DNA of 64,000 bases from Actinoplanes lutulentus. GTDB lineage: Bacteria > Actinomycetota > Actinomycetes > Mycobacteriales > Micromonosporaceae. Where the stretch lies: contig NZ_QLMJ01000010.1 of assembly GCF_003259845.1 (NCBI RefSeq), positions 1 to 64,000 on the forward strand, given 5' to 3'. This document shows, piece after piece, positions 25,112-33,486 of this stretch. Every line of letters starts with the position of its first letter. Position 1 is the first letter of the stretch. The notes beneath the pieces are model-generated. The model was not told the origin of the DNA and ran no database searches. It worked only from the letters and a program-made list of their open reading frames with translations. The translations under genes and the position numbers were made by a program.

Positions 25112-26176
25112 ATGGACGTGTTCGACACCGACGGGCACGAACAGGTCGTCTTCTGCCAGGACCGGGCAACCGGCCTGAAGGCGATCATCGGTATCTACTC
25201 GACGGCGCTCGGCCCGGCGCTCGGCGGTACGCGTTTCTACCCGTACGAGAACGAGGCGGCCGCTCTCGCCGACGTTCTGAAGCTGTCCCGCGGCATGGCG
25301 TACAAGAACGCGATGGCCGGCCTCGACCTGGGCGGCGGCAAAGCGGTGATCTGGGGCGACCCGGCCCGGGTGAAGTCCGAGGGCCTGCTGCGCGCCTACG
25401 GCCGCTTCGTCGAGTCGCTGCGCGGCCGCTACTACACCGCCTGTGACGTCGGCACGTACGTGCAGGACATGGACGTGGTGGCCCGGGAGACCAAGTTCGT
25501 GACCGGCCGCAGCGTGGAGCACGGCGGCGCCGGCGATTCCTCGGTGCTGACCGCCTGGGGCGTCTTCCAGGGCATGCGCGCCGCCGCTGAGCACACCTGG
25601 GGCACTCCGTCGCTGCGTGGCCGCACCGTGGGCGTCGCGGGCCTCGGCAAGGTCGGCAAGTACCTCACCGGTCATCTGGTGGAGGACGGCGCGTCCGTGA
25701 TCGCCACCGACCCGAACGAAACCGCCCTGGCGTGGGCCCGGACCACCCACCCGTCGGTCCAGCTGGTGCCGGACACGGCAGCGCTGATCACCTCCGACAT
25801 CGACGTCTACGCGCCCTGCGCCCTCGGCGGCGCCCTGGACGACGACACAGTGCCGGTCCTGCGGGCCAAGGTGGTCACCGGGGCCGCCAACAACCAGCTG
25901 GCACACACCGGCATCGGCAAGCTCCTGGAGGAGCACGGGATCCTCTACACGCCGGATTACGTGGTGAACGCCGGCGGCGTGATCCAGGTGGCCGACGAGA
26001 TCGAGGGCTTCAACTTCGAGCGGGCGAAACTCCGGGCGACCGGGATCTTCGAGACCACCCGCCGGATCCTCCAGCTCGCCGGCGACGAGGGTGTTCCGCC
26101 CGCCGTCGCCGCCGACCGGCTCGCCGAACGACGCATGGCCGAGGTCGGGCGTCTGCGCTCGATCTACCTCAACTAG
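25112..26176 (+). CDS. vdh: Valine dehydrogenase (Glu/Leu/Phe/Val dehydrogenase family)
   Basis: NAD+-dependent oxidative deamination of valine and other branched-chain amino acids, supplying acyl precursors. 354 residues with substrate Lys65 (GMAYKNAMAG) and catalytic Lys77 in AGLDLGGGKAVI. The Rossmann fold VGVAGLGKVGKYL is near residue 173, and NNQLAH / YVVNAGGVI of the family occur near 260-290. Leu, Phe or Val preference cannot be proven from sequence, but the Streptomyces vdh context supports valine. AGGAGAACAGCG precedes the ATG. Confidence 0.93.
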   Translation: MDVFDTDGHEQVVFCQDRATGLKAIIGIYSTALGPALGGTRFYPYENEAAALADVLKLSRGMAYKNAMAGLDLGGGKAVIWGDPARVKSEGLLRAYGRFVESLRGRYYTACDVGTYVQDMDVVARETKFVTGRSVEHGGAGDSSVLTAWGVFQGMRAAAEHTWGTPSLRGRTVGVAGLGKVGKYLTGHLVEDGASVIATDPNETALAWARTTHPSVQLVPDTAALITSDIDVYAPCALGGALDDDTVPVLRAKVVTGAANNQLAHTGIGKLLEEHGILYTPDYVVNAGGVIQVADEIEGFNFERAKLRATGIFETTRRILQLAGDEGVPPAVAADRLAERRMAEVGRLRSIYLN

Positions 26177-26357
26177 GACGCTCGGACACCTGCCGCGCGC
26201 CTGTGGAGAGGCCAAACCGCGACGCGCGGCAGTGTCACACGCAACCCGAGGTGCCGAACGCGCCGTCGTCCATGTACCGTAAGACCCACGAGAGATGCCT
26301 GACGTCATCGGGGCCCGCCTTCGGGCTGCCCCGAATTCTGTGCGAGGGGGTCGAGCC

Positions 26358-26579
26358 ATGGGGCGCGGCCGTGCTAAGGCCAAGCAGACGAAGGTGGCGC
26401 GGGAGTTGAAGTATCACTCCCCGAACACCGACCTCACCGCCTTGCAGCGCGAACTGGCGAGTGCCGGTAAGTCGAATCATCATTTCGACGACGACAACGA
26501 CGAGCTCGTCGATGATGATGAGGACGACGATGATGACGCGGATGACGACCGGGATACCTGGTCGCCGACAAGGCGCTGA
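26358..26579 (+). CDS. DUF3073 domain protein
   Basis: A 73-residue protein with a basic N-terminus (MGRGRAKAKQTKVARELKYHS), the PNTDLTALQREL motif, and an extremely acidic Asp-rich tail (about residues 40-65). DUF3073 proteins are restricted to actinobacteria and are of unknown function. The start is the ATG at 26358, with GAGGGGG upstream; homologues begin MGRGRAKAKQTKVAREL. Confidence 0.9.
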   Translation: MGRGRAKAKQTKVARELKYHSPNTDLTALQRELASAGKSNHHFDDDNDELVDDDEDDDDDADDDRDTWSPTRR

Positions 26580-26593
26580 CCCGCAGTAGCACA

Positions 26594-26618
26594 GAGCACG
26601 CGGCATAGCCGCGTGCTC
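26594..26618 (+). terminator. Terminator of the DUF3073 gene
   Basis: Perfect 11-base stem GAGCACGCGGC / GCCGCGTGCTC with a 3-base loop, 15 bases past the stop. Confidence 0.75.
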
Positions 26619-26653
26619 CGGTGAGTCGTGGTCGAACATTTTTACGGTTGAAC

Positions 26654-26688
26654 CGAAGCCCACGCGGGCGAACCTCGCGTGGGCTTCG
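26654..26688 (-). terminator. Terminator of the cyclophane RiPP operon
   Basis: Perfect 13-base stem CGAAGCCCACGCG / CGCGTGGGCTTCG, 13 bases past the precursor stop on the minus strand; GTTCAACCGTAAAAA follows. Confidence 0.75.
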
Positions 26689-26700
26689 ACCGGACAGGCC

Positions 26701-26925
26701 TCAGCGCGGCCGGTTGTTCCAGTTGTAAAACGTAGGAATGTTCTCGAAGTGGTTCCAGGCGCACACAGCCGAGCCGCTATCTGACGCTGTCTGCTCGGCC
26801 CTTTGCTGCCGGGCCACGTCCGCCTCCGCGATGAGAGCGGTCAGGCCGGCCCGGGTCTCGTGCAGCCGTGCCGTCACCGGATCCTCCACGCCGTCAGACA
26901 GCCGTGGCTTCATGATCTCGGGCAT
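26701..26925 (-). CDS. Precursor peptide of a multi-cyclophane RiPP (AmcA-like)
   Basis: A 74-residue peptide. Residues 1-50 are a helical, charged leader (ARLHETRAGLTALIAEADVARQQRAEQ); residues 51-74 are the presumed core, ending AWNHFENIPTFYNWNNRPR. The core reads as consecutive triplets WNH, FEN, IPT, FYN, WNN, RPR. Four of them are aromatic-X-Asn/His, the pattern joined by three-residue cyclophane-forming radical SAM enzymes (aromatic ring carbon to the beta-carbon two residues on). A Cys (C55) precedes the core. The gene overlaps the radical SAM gene by 32 bases and is followed by a terminator. A GGAGGGAG motif lies about 10 bases before the ATG. From memory it resembles the family named AmcA (multiple cyclophane-containing RiPP); the identity was not checked. 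Confidence 0.82.
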   Translation of the reverse strand: MPEIMKPRLSDGVEDPVTARLHETRAGLTALIAEADVARQQRAEQTASDSGSAVCAWNHFENIPTFYNWNNRPR

Positions 26926-28018
26926 GGTCCAGCACTCCCTCCAGTAGGCGAATCTTGCTGTTCCGGCAGTGGTCCGTCTCCGTGACGTCGAACCTGCCGT
27001 GTTCGAAATAGCGGTTGGCCGCGTGCGCGCCACCGCAGAAGCCGAAATAGGGGCAGCTCGTCCGGCATGCCTCGATGCCGCGCAGGAACTCGCCTATCCA
27101 CGGCGTGGCCGCCGCCCCGGCCAGGATCTCGGCCAAGGGCGTCCGCAGCACGTTACCGCTGGAGAAGTCGCCGTACCTCGGATCGGAGAAGCCGGCCAGC
27201 TCGGGCGAGAGCAGCACGACCGAGCCGTCGTACGCCACGGTCGGGATCGGGTCCAGCTGCCGGGGCAGCAGCTCGTCCGCGCTGCCGTCGAGGACCGCTG
27301 CGGCGTACCTCAGCGACCACTCCACCTCACGCAGATGGATCCGCGGCGCCTGCCGCCAGGCGCCGACCAGCTCCGCCCAGAACGCGCTCACCGCGGCCGG
27401 ATCGCGGCGGTTGAGCCGGGTGTTGACACCCTCCAGCTCCTCCACGTTGATCCCGAGCACCTCGCAGCCCAGGTCGAGGAAGTACTCGTACAGCTCGGTC
27501 GCCATGCCGGGCTGCGGGTCGCTGACCACGCAGAGCGCCGAGAACGGGATGTCGTGCCGGCGCAGCGCGTCGATCCCCTTGAGGATCATGTCGTAAGCCG
27601 GGCGCTCCCGGCGGTCCACCCGGTCGCCGTTGCGCTCCCGCGGGCCGTCCACGCTCACGCTCACCCGCACGTCGTGCGCCTTGAAGAACTCGCACCAGGC
27701 GTCGTCGATCAGCGTCGCGTTCGTCTGCACGTGATGCTCCACCGCCGCCCCGAACGGCGCGAACAGCGCGGCCATGTGCTCCAAGCCCGCCGCCAGCGGC
27801 TCACCGCCGTGCCACACGACCGAAAATCTCTGGGTACGCGCAAAGCCCGCCACTGATTCCGCGACCTTCTCGGCGACCGCGACCGGCATCTTCAGGTTGT
27901 CCCGCCGGAACGGCAGGTAGCAGTAGCCGCACGCGAGGTTGCAGAGAGTAGTGGGCTGCATGACGACGTAGCTGGGCACCGCGGAGATGCCCCGCATCCC
28001 GCTCCACGCATCGGTCAT
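26894..28018 (-). CDS. Radical SAM/SPASM cyclophane-forming peptide maturase (AmcB-like)
   Basis: A 374-residue radical SAM enzyme predicted to install C-C crosslinks in the adjacent precursor. The [4Fe-4S] site CNLACGYCYLPF (CxxxCxxC, about residues 30-41) and the radical SAM strand VVWHGGEPL are present. The C-terminal SPASM-type cluster ligands are CRTSCPYFGFCGGAHAANRYF and, further on, ETDHCRNS. The ATG at 28018 is chosen because GGGAG lies 8 bases upstream; an in-frame GTG at 28027 abuts the Shine-Dalgarno. The length and the start VPSYVVMQPTTLCNLAC match actinobacterial RiPP maturases. No transporter or protease is adjacent. Confidence 0.9.
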   Translation of the reverse strand: MTDAWSGMRGISAVPSYVVMQPTTLCNLACGYCYLPFRRDNLKMPVAVAEKVAESVAGFARTQRFSVVWHGGEPLAAGLEHMAALFAPFGAAVEHHVQTNATLIDDAWCEFFKAHDVRVSVSVDGPRERNGDRVDRRERPAYDMILKGIDALRRHDIPFSALCVVSDPQPGMATELYEYFLDLGCEVLGINVEELEGVNTRLNRRDPAAVSAFWAELVGAWRQAPRIHLREVEWSLRYAAAVLDGSADELLPRQLDPIPTVAYDGSVVLLSPELAGFSDPRYGDFSSGNVLRTPLAEILAGAAATPWIGEFLRGIEACRTSCPYFGFCGGAHAANRYFEHGRFDVTETDHCRNSKIRLLEGVLDHARDHEATAV

Positions 28019-28137
28019 GTCACGCACTCCCGTCCGGCACTCGCGACTCTAGGCCCTGCGATCCACCACCCATACGAAAGATCCGCATGTGCCGGACATC
28101 GACACACGCGGATCATTTCACGTTTTGTCCCGTTGGG

Positions 28138-29289
28138 TCAGCCGCGGGTGTAGGAGCCCATCATCTGAACCTCGCCGGTGCCCTCGATGACCTCGCCGAC
28201 CTGCCAGGCCTCGACACCACGGCCGGTCAGGTACGCCATCGCCCGGTCCGCGTCGTCCGACGAGACGACGGCGAACATGCCGACGCCCATGTTGAACGTG
28301 GCTTCCATCTCGGAGTCCTCGATCCGGCCCTTCGCCTGGATCAGGTCGAAGATCGGCTGCGGGCGCCAGGTGGAGCGGTCCACCACGGCGTCCATGGTGC
28401 CGGGGAGGACCCGGTTCAGGTTGCCGGGGATGCCACCGCCGGTGACGTGCGAGAACGCCCGGACCTCGGTCTCCTCGATCAGGCCAAGGCAGTCCTTGGC
28501 GTAGATCTTGGTGGGGGTGAGCAGTTCCTCGCCCAGGGTGCGCTGGGTGCCGAAGTCGTCGACCACGGTGTCCAGGCGCATCCGGCCGGCGCCCAGCAGC
28601 ACGTGCCGGACCAGGGAGTAACCGTTGGAGTGCAGACCCGACGAACGCATCGCGATGATCGCGTCGCCGAGCTCGACCCGCTCCTTGCCGAGGATCTCGC
28701 TCTCCTCGACCACGCCGACACCGGTCGCCGAGACGTCGTACTCATCCGGGCGCAGAACGCCGGGGTGCTCGGCGGTCTCGCCACCGAGCAGGGCGCAACC
28801 CGCGTAACGGCAGCCGTCCGCGATGCCCGCGCCGATCTCCGCGACCTTGTCCGGCACGACCTCGCCACAGGCGATGTAGTCGAGCAGGAACAGCGGCTCG
28901 GCGCCACAGGCCACCAGGTCGTCGACGACCATGGCGACCAGGTCGATGCCGATCGTGTCGTGGATGTCGAGCTGCTGCGCGATGACCAGCTTGGTGCCGA
29001 CGCCGTCGGTCGACGAGGCCAGGACCGGGCTCTTGTACTTCGCGGCGTTCAGCTTGAACAGGCCGGAGAAGCCGCCGAGGTCACCCATGACCTCGGGCCG
29101 GGTGGTCTTCTTCACCTTCGACTTGAGCAGCTCGACCGCACGGTCACCCGCGTGGATCGAGACACCCGCGTCCGCGTACGTCGCCGAGCGCTTGCGCGGT
29201 CCACGGCCGCCACCGGCCGTCCACAGCTGGCGGTCCGCGCCTTCAGCGCCGTTCGATCCGGCACCACTGCGCTCGGACACGTGCGTCAC
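28138..29289 (-). CDS. purM: Phosphoribosylformylglycinamidine cyclo-ligase (AIR synthetase)
   Basis: ATP-dependent ring closure of FGAM to AIR, step 5 of purine synthesis. The 383-residue protein has ATYADAGVSIHAGDRAVE, SSTDGVGTKLVIAQ, LLGGETAEHPGV and SHVTGGGIPGNLNRVLP. An N-terminal extension of about 35 residues rich in Gly, Ser and Arg precedes the domain. The start is a GTG with AAGGGGAG upstream; longer frames lack a site. It lies 35 bases downstream of purF in one operon. Confidence 0.95.
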   Translation of the reverse strand: MTHVSERSGAGSNGAEGADRQLWTAGGGRGPRKRSATYADAGVSIHAGDRAVELLKSKVKKTTRPEVMGDLGGFSGLFKLNAAKYKSPVLASSTDGVGTKLVIAQQLDIHDTIGIDLVAMVVDDLVACGAEPLFLLDYIACGEVVPDKVAEIGAGIADGCRYAGCALLGGETAEHPGVLRPDEYDVSATGVGVVEESEILGKERVELGDAIIAMRSSGLHSNGYSLVRHVLLGAGRMRLDTVVDDFGTQRTLGEELLTPTKIYAKDCLGLIEETEVRAFSHVTGGGIPGNLNRVLPGTMDAVVDRSTWRPQPIFDLIQAKGRIEDSEMEATFNMGVGMFAVVSSDDADRAMAYLTGRGVEAWQVGEVIEGTGEVQMMGSYTRG

Positions 29290-29324
29290 GGTTCTCCCCT
29301 TTAGCGGTTCTTTGATTCTTAAAG

Positions 29325-30935
29325 TCACGGGTGGTGCAGCGCGCCGGCGCCGCCGGGGCTCGCGAGCAGCGCGACCGGACCGGACGGGTCCTCGTCGCTG
29401 TACTCACGGGCCTCGTAGTCGGACTCGAGCTCGGCGACCGCAGCGTCGGTGGCCTCCGAGGACGCGCCCGGCATGGAGGCGCGCTTGCTGACGCCCTCCA
29501 GCACGTGCTTGCCGATGAGATCTCCGGCCGGGAGCTCGATCGGGTACTGCCCGTCGAAACAGGCCATGCAGAGCCTCGTCTTCGGCTGCTCGGTCGCCTG
29601 GACCAGGTTGTCCAGCGAGACGTAGCCGAGACTGTCCGCACCGATCGAGCGGCGGATGCCGTCGATCTCCAGCCCGTTCGCGATCAACTCGGCGCGGGTG
29701 GCGAAGTCGATGCCGTAGAAACACGGCCATTTCACCGGCGGCGACGAGATGCGGACGTGGATCTCCAGCGCTCCGGCCTCACGCAGCATCCGGATCTGGG
29801 CCCGCTGCGTGTTGCCACGAACGATCGAGTCGTCGATCACCACGATCCGCTTGCCGCGCACGACCTCGCGCAGCGGGTTCAGCTTGAGCCGGATGCCCAG
29901 CTGACGGATCGTCTGCGACGGCTGGATGAAGGTCCGGCCGACGTACGCGTTCTTCATGAAACCGGCGCTGTACGGGATGCCGGAGGCCTCCGCGTAACCG
30001 ATCGCGGCCGGGATGCCCGACTCCGGGACGCCGATCACCAGGTCTGCCTCGACCGGGTGCTCCTTGGCCAGCTTGCGGCCGACCTCGACCCGGGCCGAGT
30101 AGATGTTGCGGCCGGCGATCGTGGTGTCCGGGCGTGCCAGATAAACATATTCGAAAAGGCAGCCCTTGGGCTCCGGCGCGGCGAACCGGGTGGAACGCAG
30201 GCCGTGCTCGTCGATCGCGATGATCTCGCCGGGCTCGACCTCGCGGACGAAGCTGGCACCGGTGATGTCCAGAGCCGCGGTCTCGCTGGCGACCACCCAG
30301 CCACGCTCCATCCGGCCCAGCACCAGCGGGCGGACACCCTGAGCGTCACGGGCGGCGTACAGCGTGTGCTCGTCCATGAAGACGAAGCTGAAAGCGCCGC
30401 GCAGCGTCGGCAGCAGCTCCATGGCCGCGGCCTCGACCGAGAGGTCGGGACGGCCGGCGAGCAGCGTGGTGACGAGCGCGGTGTCGGAGGTGGAGTCACC
30501 CACCTCGAGGCCGCGGTCAGCGACCTCCTTGGCAAGCTCGGCCGTGTTGACCAGGTTGCCGTTGTGGGCCAGCGCGATAGTCGTCCCGGCCGGGGTGGCC
30601 CGAATCGTGGGTTGCGCGTTCTCCCAGTTGGAGCCACCTGTCGTCGAGTACCGCGCGTGACCGATCGCGAGATGGCCGCGCAGACTCGCCAGGGTGGGCT
30701 CGTCGAAGACCTGGGAGACCAGGCCGATGTCCTTGTAGACCACGACGCCGGATCCATCGCTCACCGCGATGCCGGCTGCTTCCTGGCCTCGGTGCTGCAA
30801 GGCATAGAGCCCGAAGTACGTGAGTTTGGCGACCTCTTCATCGGGGGCCCAGACGCCGAAGACGCCGCAGGCATCCTGCGGGCCGCGCTCCTGGGGGTCG
30901 AGATCGTCGGTCAGTAGGCCGTCGCCTCGGGGCAC
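29325..30935 (-). CDS. purF: Amidophosphoribosyltransferase
   Basis: First committed step of purine synthesis (PRPP plus glutamine to phosphoribosylamine). The 536-residue protein has a glutamine amidotransferase class II domain whose catalytic Cys is C23 (QDACGVFGVW), so an N-terminal propeptide of about 22 residues is expected to be removed. LQHRGQEAAG and ARYSTTGGSNWENAQP follow. The PRPP-binding loop is RIVVIDDSIVRGNT. Cys residues that ligate an Fe-S cluster in Bacillus PurF appear to be kept (PVKWPCFYGIDF; KTRLCMACFDGQYP). A GTG start with GAGGGAG upstream leads the purF-purM operon. Confidence 0.96.
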   Translation of the reverse strand: MPRGDGLLTDDLDPQERGPQDACGVFGVWAPDEEVAKLTYFGLYALQHRGQEAAGIAVSDGSGVVVYKDIGLVSQVFDEPTLASLRGHLAIGHARYSTTGGSNWENAQPTIRATPAGTTIALAHNGNLVNTAELAKEVADRGLEVGDSTSDTALVTTLLAGRPDLSVEAAAMELLPTLRGAFSFVFMDEHTLYAARDAQGVRPLVLGRMERGWVVASETAALDITGASFVREVEPGEIIAIDEHGLRSTRFAAPEPKGCLFEYVYLARPDTTIAGRNIYSARVEVGRKLAKEHPVEADLVIGVPESGIPAAIGYAEASGIPYSAGFMKNAYVGRTFIQPSQTIRQLGIRLKLNPLREVVRGKRIVVIDDSIVRGNTQRAQIRMLREAGALEIHVRISSPPVKWPCFYGIDFATRAELIANGLEIDGIRRSIGADSLGYVSLDNLVQATEQPKTRLCMACFDGQYPIELPAGDLIGKHVLEGVSKRASMPGASSEATDAAVAELESDYEAREYSDEDPSGPVALLASPGGAGALHHP

Positions 30936-31050
30936 CTGCTCGCTCCCTCGTTCGGATCTGCTTGAAACGCTCGAAGCGCTGATCTGCTCGAACTAGCTGG
31001 TCCGCTCCGATCGCCCAGTGTACGCGAGGCCACGGGCAGCGGCCCGTCGC

Positions 31051-31413
31051 TCATGTTCCGGTCAGCGGCAGGAACTCGGAGAGATCGGTACGGACACCGC
31101 TCGCCCGGAGGCGGCCGTCACGCGTGGCTTCCGCCCACTTCAAGCGTCCGGTAGCCAGGAGCAGCCATGTCATCGGATCCGTTTCGACCACATTGGGCGG
31201 TGTGCCGCGGGTGTGCCGCGGACCAGCGACGCACTGAATCGCACCGAAAGGTGGAATCCGCACCTCCACCGAACGGCCAGGCGCACGTTGGGACAACTCG
31301 GTCAGCAGTGCTCGGACGGCATCGCGCAGCACCGGACGCTCGGGTTCCTCACCCCGGTCCAGTGCGTCGAGGGCATGCCCGACGGACTCGGATTTACTGT
31401 GCGCAGGGGACAC
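31051..31413 (-). CDS. Sterol carrier-like family protein
   Basis: A 120-residue soluble protein: SKSESVGHALDALDRGEEPERPVLRDAVRALLTELSQRAPGRSVEVRIPPFGAIQC, then NVVETDPMTWLLLATGRLKWAEA. It matches the actinobacterial SCP2-like family commonly found upstream of purF. Lipid-binding function is inferred by fold only. The GTG at 31413 gives MSPAHSKSES as N-terminus; no Shine-Dalgarno is present, so the transcript may be leaderless. Confidence 0.8.
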   Translation of the reverse strand: MSPAHSKSESVGHALDALDRGEEPERPVLRDAVRALLTELSQRAPGRSVEVRIPPFGAIQCVAGPRHTRGTPPNVVETDPMTWLLLATGRLKWAEATRDGRLRASGVRTDLSEFLPLTGT

Positions 31414-31565
31414 GTCGGGACGATACGACTCGGTTTGTAGACAACGGCACACCGCCCTGGGTCGCGAAAGTGACGTGCGACAAGGCATAGTGGCCGACGG
31501 TGTTCAAGTCGCGGGATCTACCGGTCACCGAAACCGGGGACCGCGCGACCCGGAAGGTGGTGGAT

Positions 31566-33389
31566 GTGACAACGCACCTACGTGCCAGGACGACCCAGGC
31601 CGGTGCGTTCCTGGCCCTGGTCGCCGGCCTCGTGGCCGGTGTGCAGACCCCTGCACTGGCCGACCCACCAGGCGTGCAGATCACAAACCTCTCGTCGACC
31701 GAGGTGTCCACGGGAAGTACTGTAACCATGCAGTACACCATCAGTAACCCCGGGTCCGGCGACGGCGGGGAAGAAGGCGGCGGCCAGCAGCAAGCCGGCA
31801 GCGCCAACATCAAGGTCAGCGGCATGGACTGCAGCGGCGACTGCAGCTCGGTCCGCCAGATCGAGAGTTCCTCCAGCTTCACCGCGACTCTGACCGCGCC
31901 GAGCGTCGCAGCGGGCGAGACCAAGGACGTCACCGTCAAGGTCACCGCGACGATCAACGGTGAGACGGGCGAGGCGAGCCAGACGGTCACCGTCAAGGGC
32001 GCCGACAAGCCGACGAACGTCACCCGGGTCTCCGGCAAGATCAAGGACGGCGACGGCGCCAAGGTCGCCGGCGTTTCGGTGGCCATGCAGGACGGTGCCG
32101 GCAACGCGTACGAGACGACGACGAACAGCGACGGCAGTTACTCGTTCATCGCCTCGGACTCCAAGCCGATCGAGGCCGGCAACATCACGGTCGGCGCGCT
32201 GAAGGACGGCTACACGGGGACCACGGTCACCGTGCAGGGCACCTCCGGCAAGTCGGTCAACGTGCCGATCACGCTGAAGAAGCTCGCCGCGGCGAGCCCC
32301 TCGGCGACTCCGTCGGCCAGCGTCTCCGCGAGCGCCGTGCCGACCGAGGAAGTCGTCGAGCCGGAGGACGAAGAGACCACCGAGGAGTCCGCTCCCCCGG
32401 TGGCTCAGGACACGGTCTCGGGCGACGCCGAGGGCGGCACCAACTGGCTCCTGATCATCATGGGCGTTCTGCTCGTGGCCGCCGGCATCGGCGCCATCGT
32501 GCTGGTGCTCATGCGGCGTAAGAACGCCGCCGGCGAGGGCCCTGACGGCGCCCCTGCCGGTCCCGGCGGCCCTGGTGGCCCCGCGCCTGCCATGGGTGGC
32601 TTCGACGCGACCCGGGTGGCCGCTCCGGTCGGCGCGGGCCGTGGTGGCGACGCCACGATGGTCGCGCCCATGGGTGGCGGCATCGGCGACGCTCCGACGA
32701 TGATCCACCGCCCGGTGGTCGAGGACGAGTTCCCCGACCCGTACGGCGCTCCCGTCCCGCCGCAGGGCGGTTACGTCGGCACCAACAGCCAGTGGGGTGC
32801 TGCCGAGCAGGCCGGCAACGGGTACGGCGGACAGCAGCAGCAGTACGGCGCGCAGCCGCAGTACGGGCAGCAGGCCGGCGCGTACGGGCAGCAGGGCCAG
32901 GCGGCCCCGCAGCAGCGGTACGACGAGCACACCAACCTGTACCAGCCGGAGCAGGCTCAGCAGCCGCAGCGCTACGACGAGCACACCAGCCTCTACCAGC
33001 CCGAGCAGGGCGCCGGTTACGGCGGTGGCTACGGCGCTCAGGGCGGCGGTTACGACCAGGCCGGTGGCTACGGCACGCAGGCTGGTTACGACCAGCAGCA
33101 GCAGCCTCAGGGCGGTTACGGCGCACAGGACGGTTACGACCAGGCCGGCGGTTACGGCACGCAGGCTGGTTACGACCAGGCCGGCGGCTACGGCGCACCG
33201 GCTCAGGGCGGCGCCTACCCCGGTTACGACCAGGGCGGTTACGGCAACCAGCAGCAGCCTCAGGGCGGTTACGGTGCCCCGCAGCAGCAGCCCGGTTACG
33301 AGCAGCCCCAGGAGGGCTACGGCGAGCCGGACGCCTACGGCAACTACCCGCCGCAGCAGCGCCCGCCGCAGAACTGGAACAACGGCTGA
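31566..33389 (+). CDS. Membrane-anchored surface protein with repetitive cytoplasmic tail
   Basis: 607 residues. Signal peptide (MTTHLRARTTQAGAFLALVAGLVAG to PALA) and a CARDB-like beta domain come first (about residues 35-145, with a CSGDC pair). A carboxypeptidase-regulatory-like domain follows (VSGKIKDGDGAKVAGVSVAMQDGAGN). A Ser/Thr/Glu-rich stalk, one membrane helix (WLLIIMGVLLVAAGIGAIVLVLM) and a cytoplasmic tail of about 270 residues end the protein. The tail has three short Thr motifs (FDATRVAAP, GDATMVAPM, APTMIH), then two RYDEHTxLYQPEQ units and many GGYGxQAGYDQ repeats. The Thr motifs look like kinase/FHA-domain targets (inference). The GTG at 31566 has GGAAGG upstream. It is flanked by a strong bidirectional terminator. 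Confidence 0.82.
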   Translation: MTTHLRARTTQAGAFLALVAGLVAGVQTPALADPPGVQITNLSSTEVSTGSTVTMQYTISNPGSGDGGEEGGGQQQAGSANIKVSGMDCSGDCSSVRQIESSSSFTATLTAPSVAAGETKDVTVKVTATINGETGEASQTVTVKGADKPTNVTRVSGKIKDGDGAKVAGVSVAMQDGAGNAYETTTNSDGSYSFIASDSKPIEAGNITVGALKDGYTGTTVTVQGTSGKSVNVPITLKKLAAASPSATPSASVSASAVPTEEVVEPEDEETTEESAPPVAQDTVSGDAEGGTNWLLIIMGVLLVAAGIGAIVLVLMRRKNAAGEGPDGAPAGPGGPGGPAPAMGGFDATRVAAPVGAGRGGDATMVAPMGGGIGDAPTMIHRPVVEDEFPDPYGAPVPPQGGYVGTNSQWGAAEQAGNGYGGQQQQYGAQPQYGQQAGAYGQQGQAAPQQRYDEHTNLYQPEQAQQPQRYDEHTSLYQPEQGAGYGGGYGAQGGGYDQAGGYGTQAGYDQQQQPQGGYGAQDGYDQAGGYGTQAGYDQAGGYGAPAQGGAYPGYDQGGYGNQQQPQGGYGAPQQQPGYEQPQEGYGEPDAYGNYPPQQRPPQNWNNG

Positions 33390-33402
33390 CCCGCAAAACT
33401 GA

Positions 33403-33439
33403 AAGAGGCCCTGTGCGATCTGATCGCACAGGGCCTCTT
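33403..33439. terminator. Bidirectional terminator after the surface protein gene
   Basis: Near-perfect palindrome with an 18-base stem (AAGAGGCCCTGTGCGATC and its complement) around a single base. It sits between convergent genes. Confidence 0.85.
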
Positions 33440-33445
33440 GCGTAG

Positions 33446-33477
33446 TGAAGGGGGGCGGGATCACCCGCCCCCCTTCA
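33446..33477 (-). terminator. Terminator of the purSQL operon
   Basis: Perfect 14-base stem TGAAGGGGGGCGGG / CCCGCCCCCCTTCA with an ATCA loop, 10 bases past the purL stop. Confidence 0.75.
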
Positions 33478-33486
33478 CCGAAATGA

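Noticed and set aside
26794..27033. A longer 110-residue version of the RiPP precursor starting at 27033.
   Set aside because: The extra 36 residues lie inside the radical SAM gene, and the ATG at 26925 has a GGAGGGAG motif; precursor peptides of this type are normally short.
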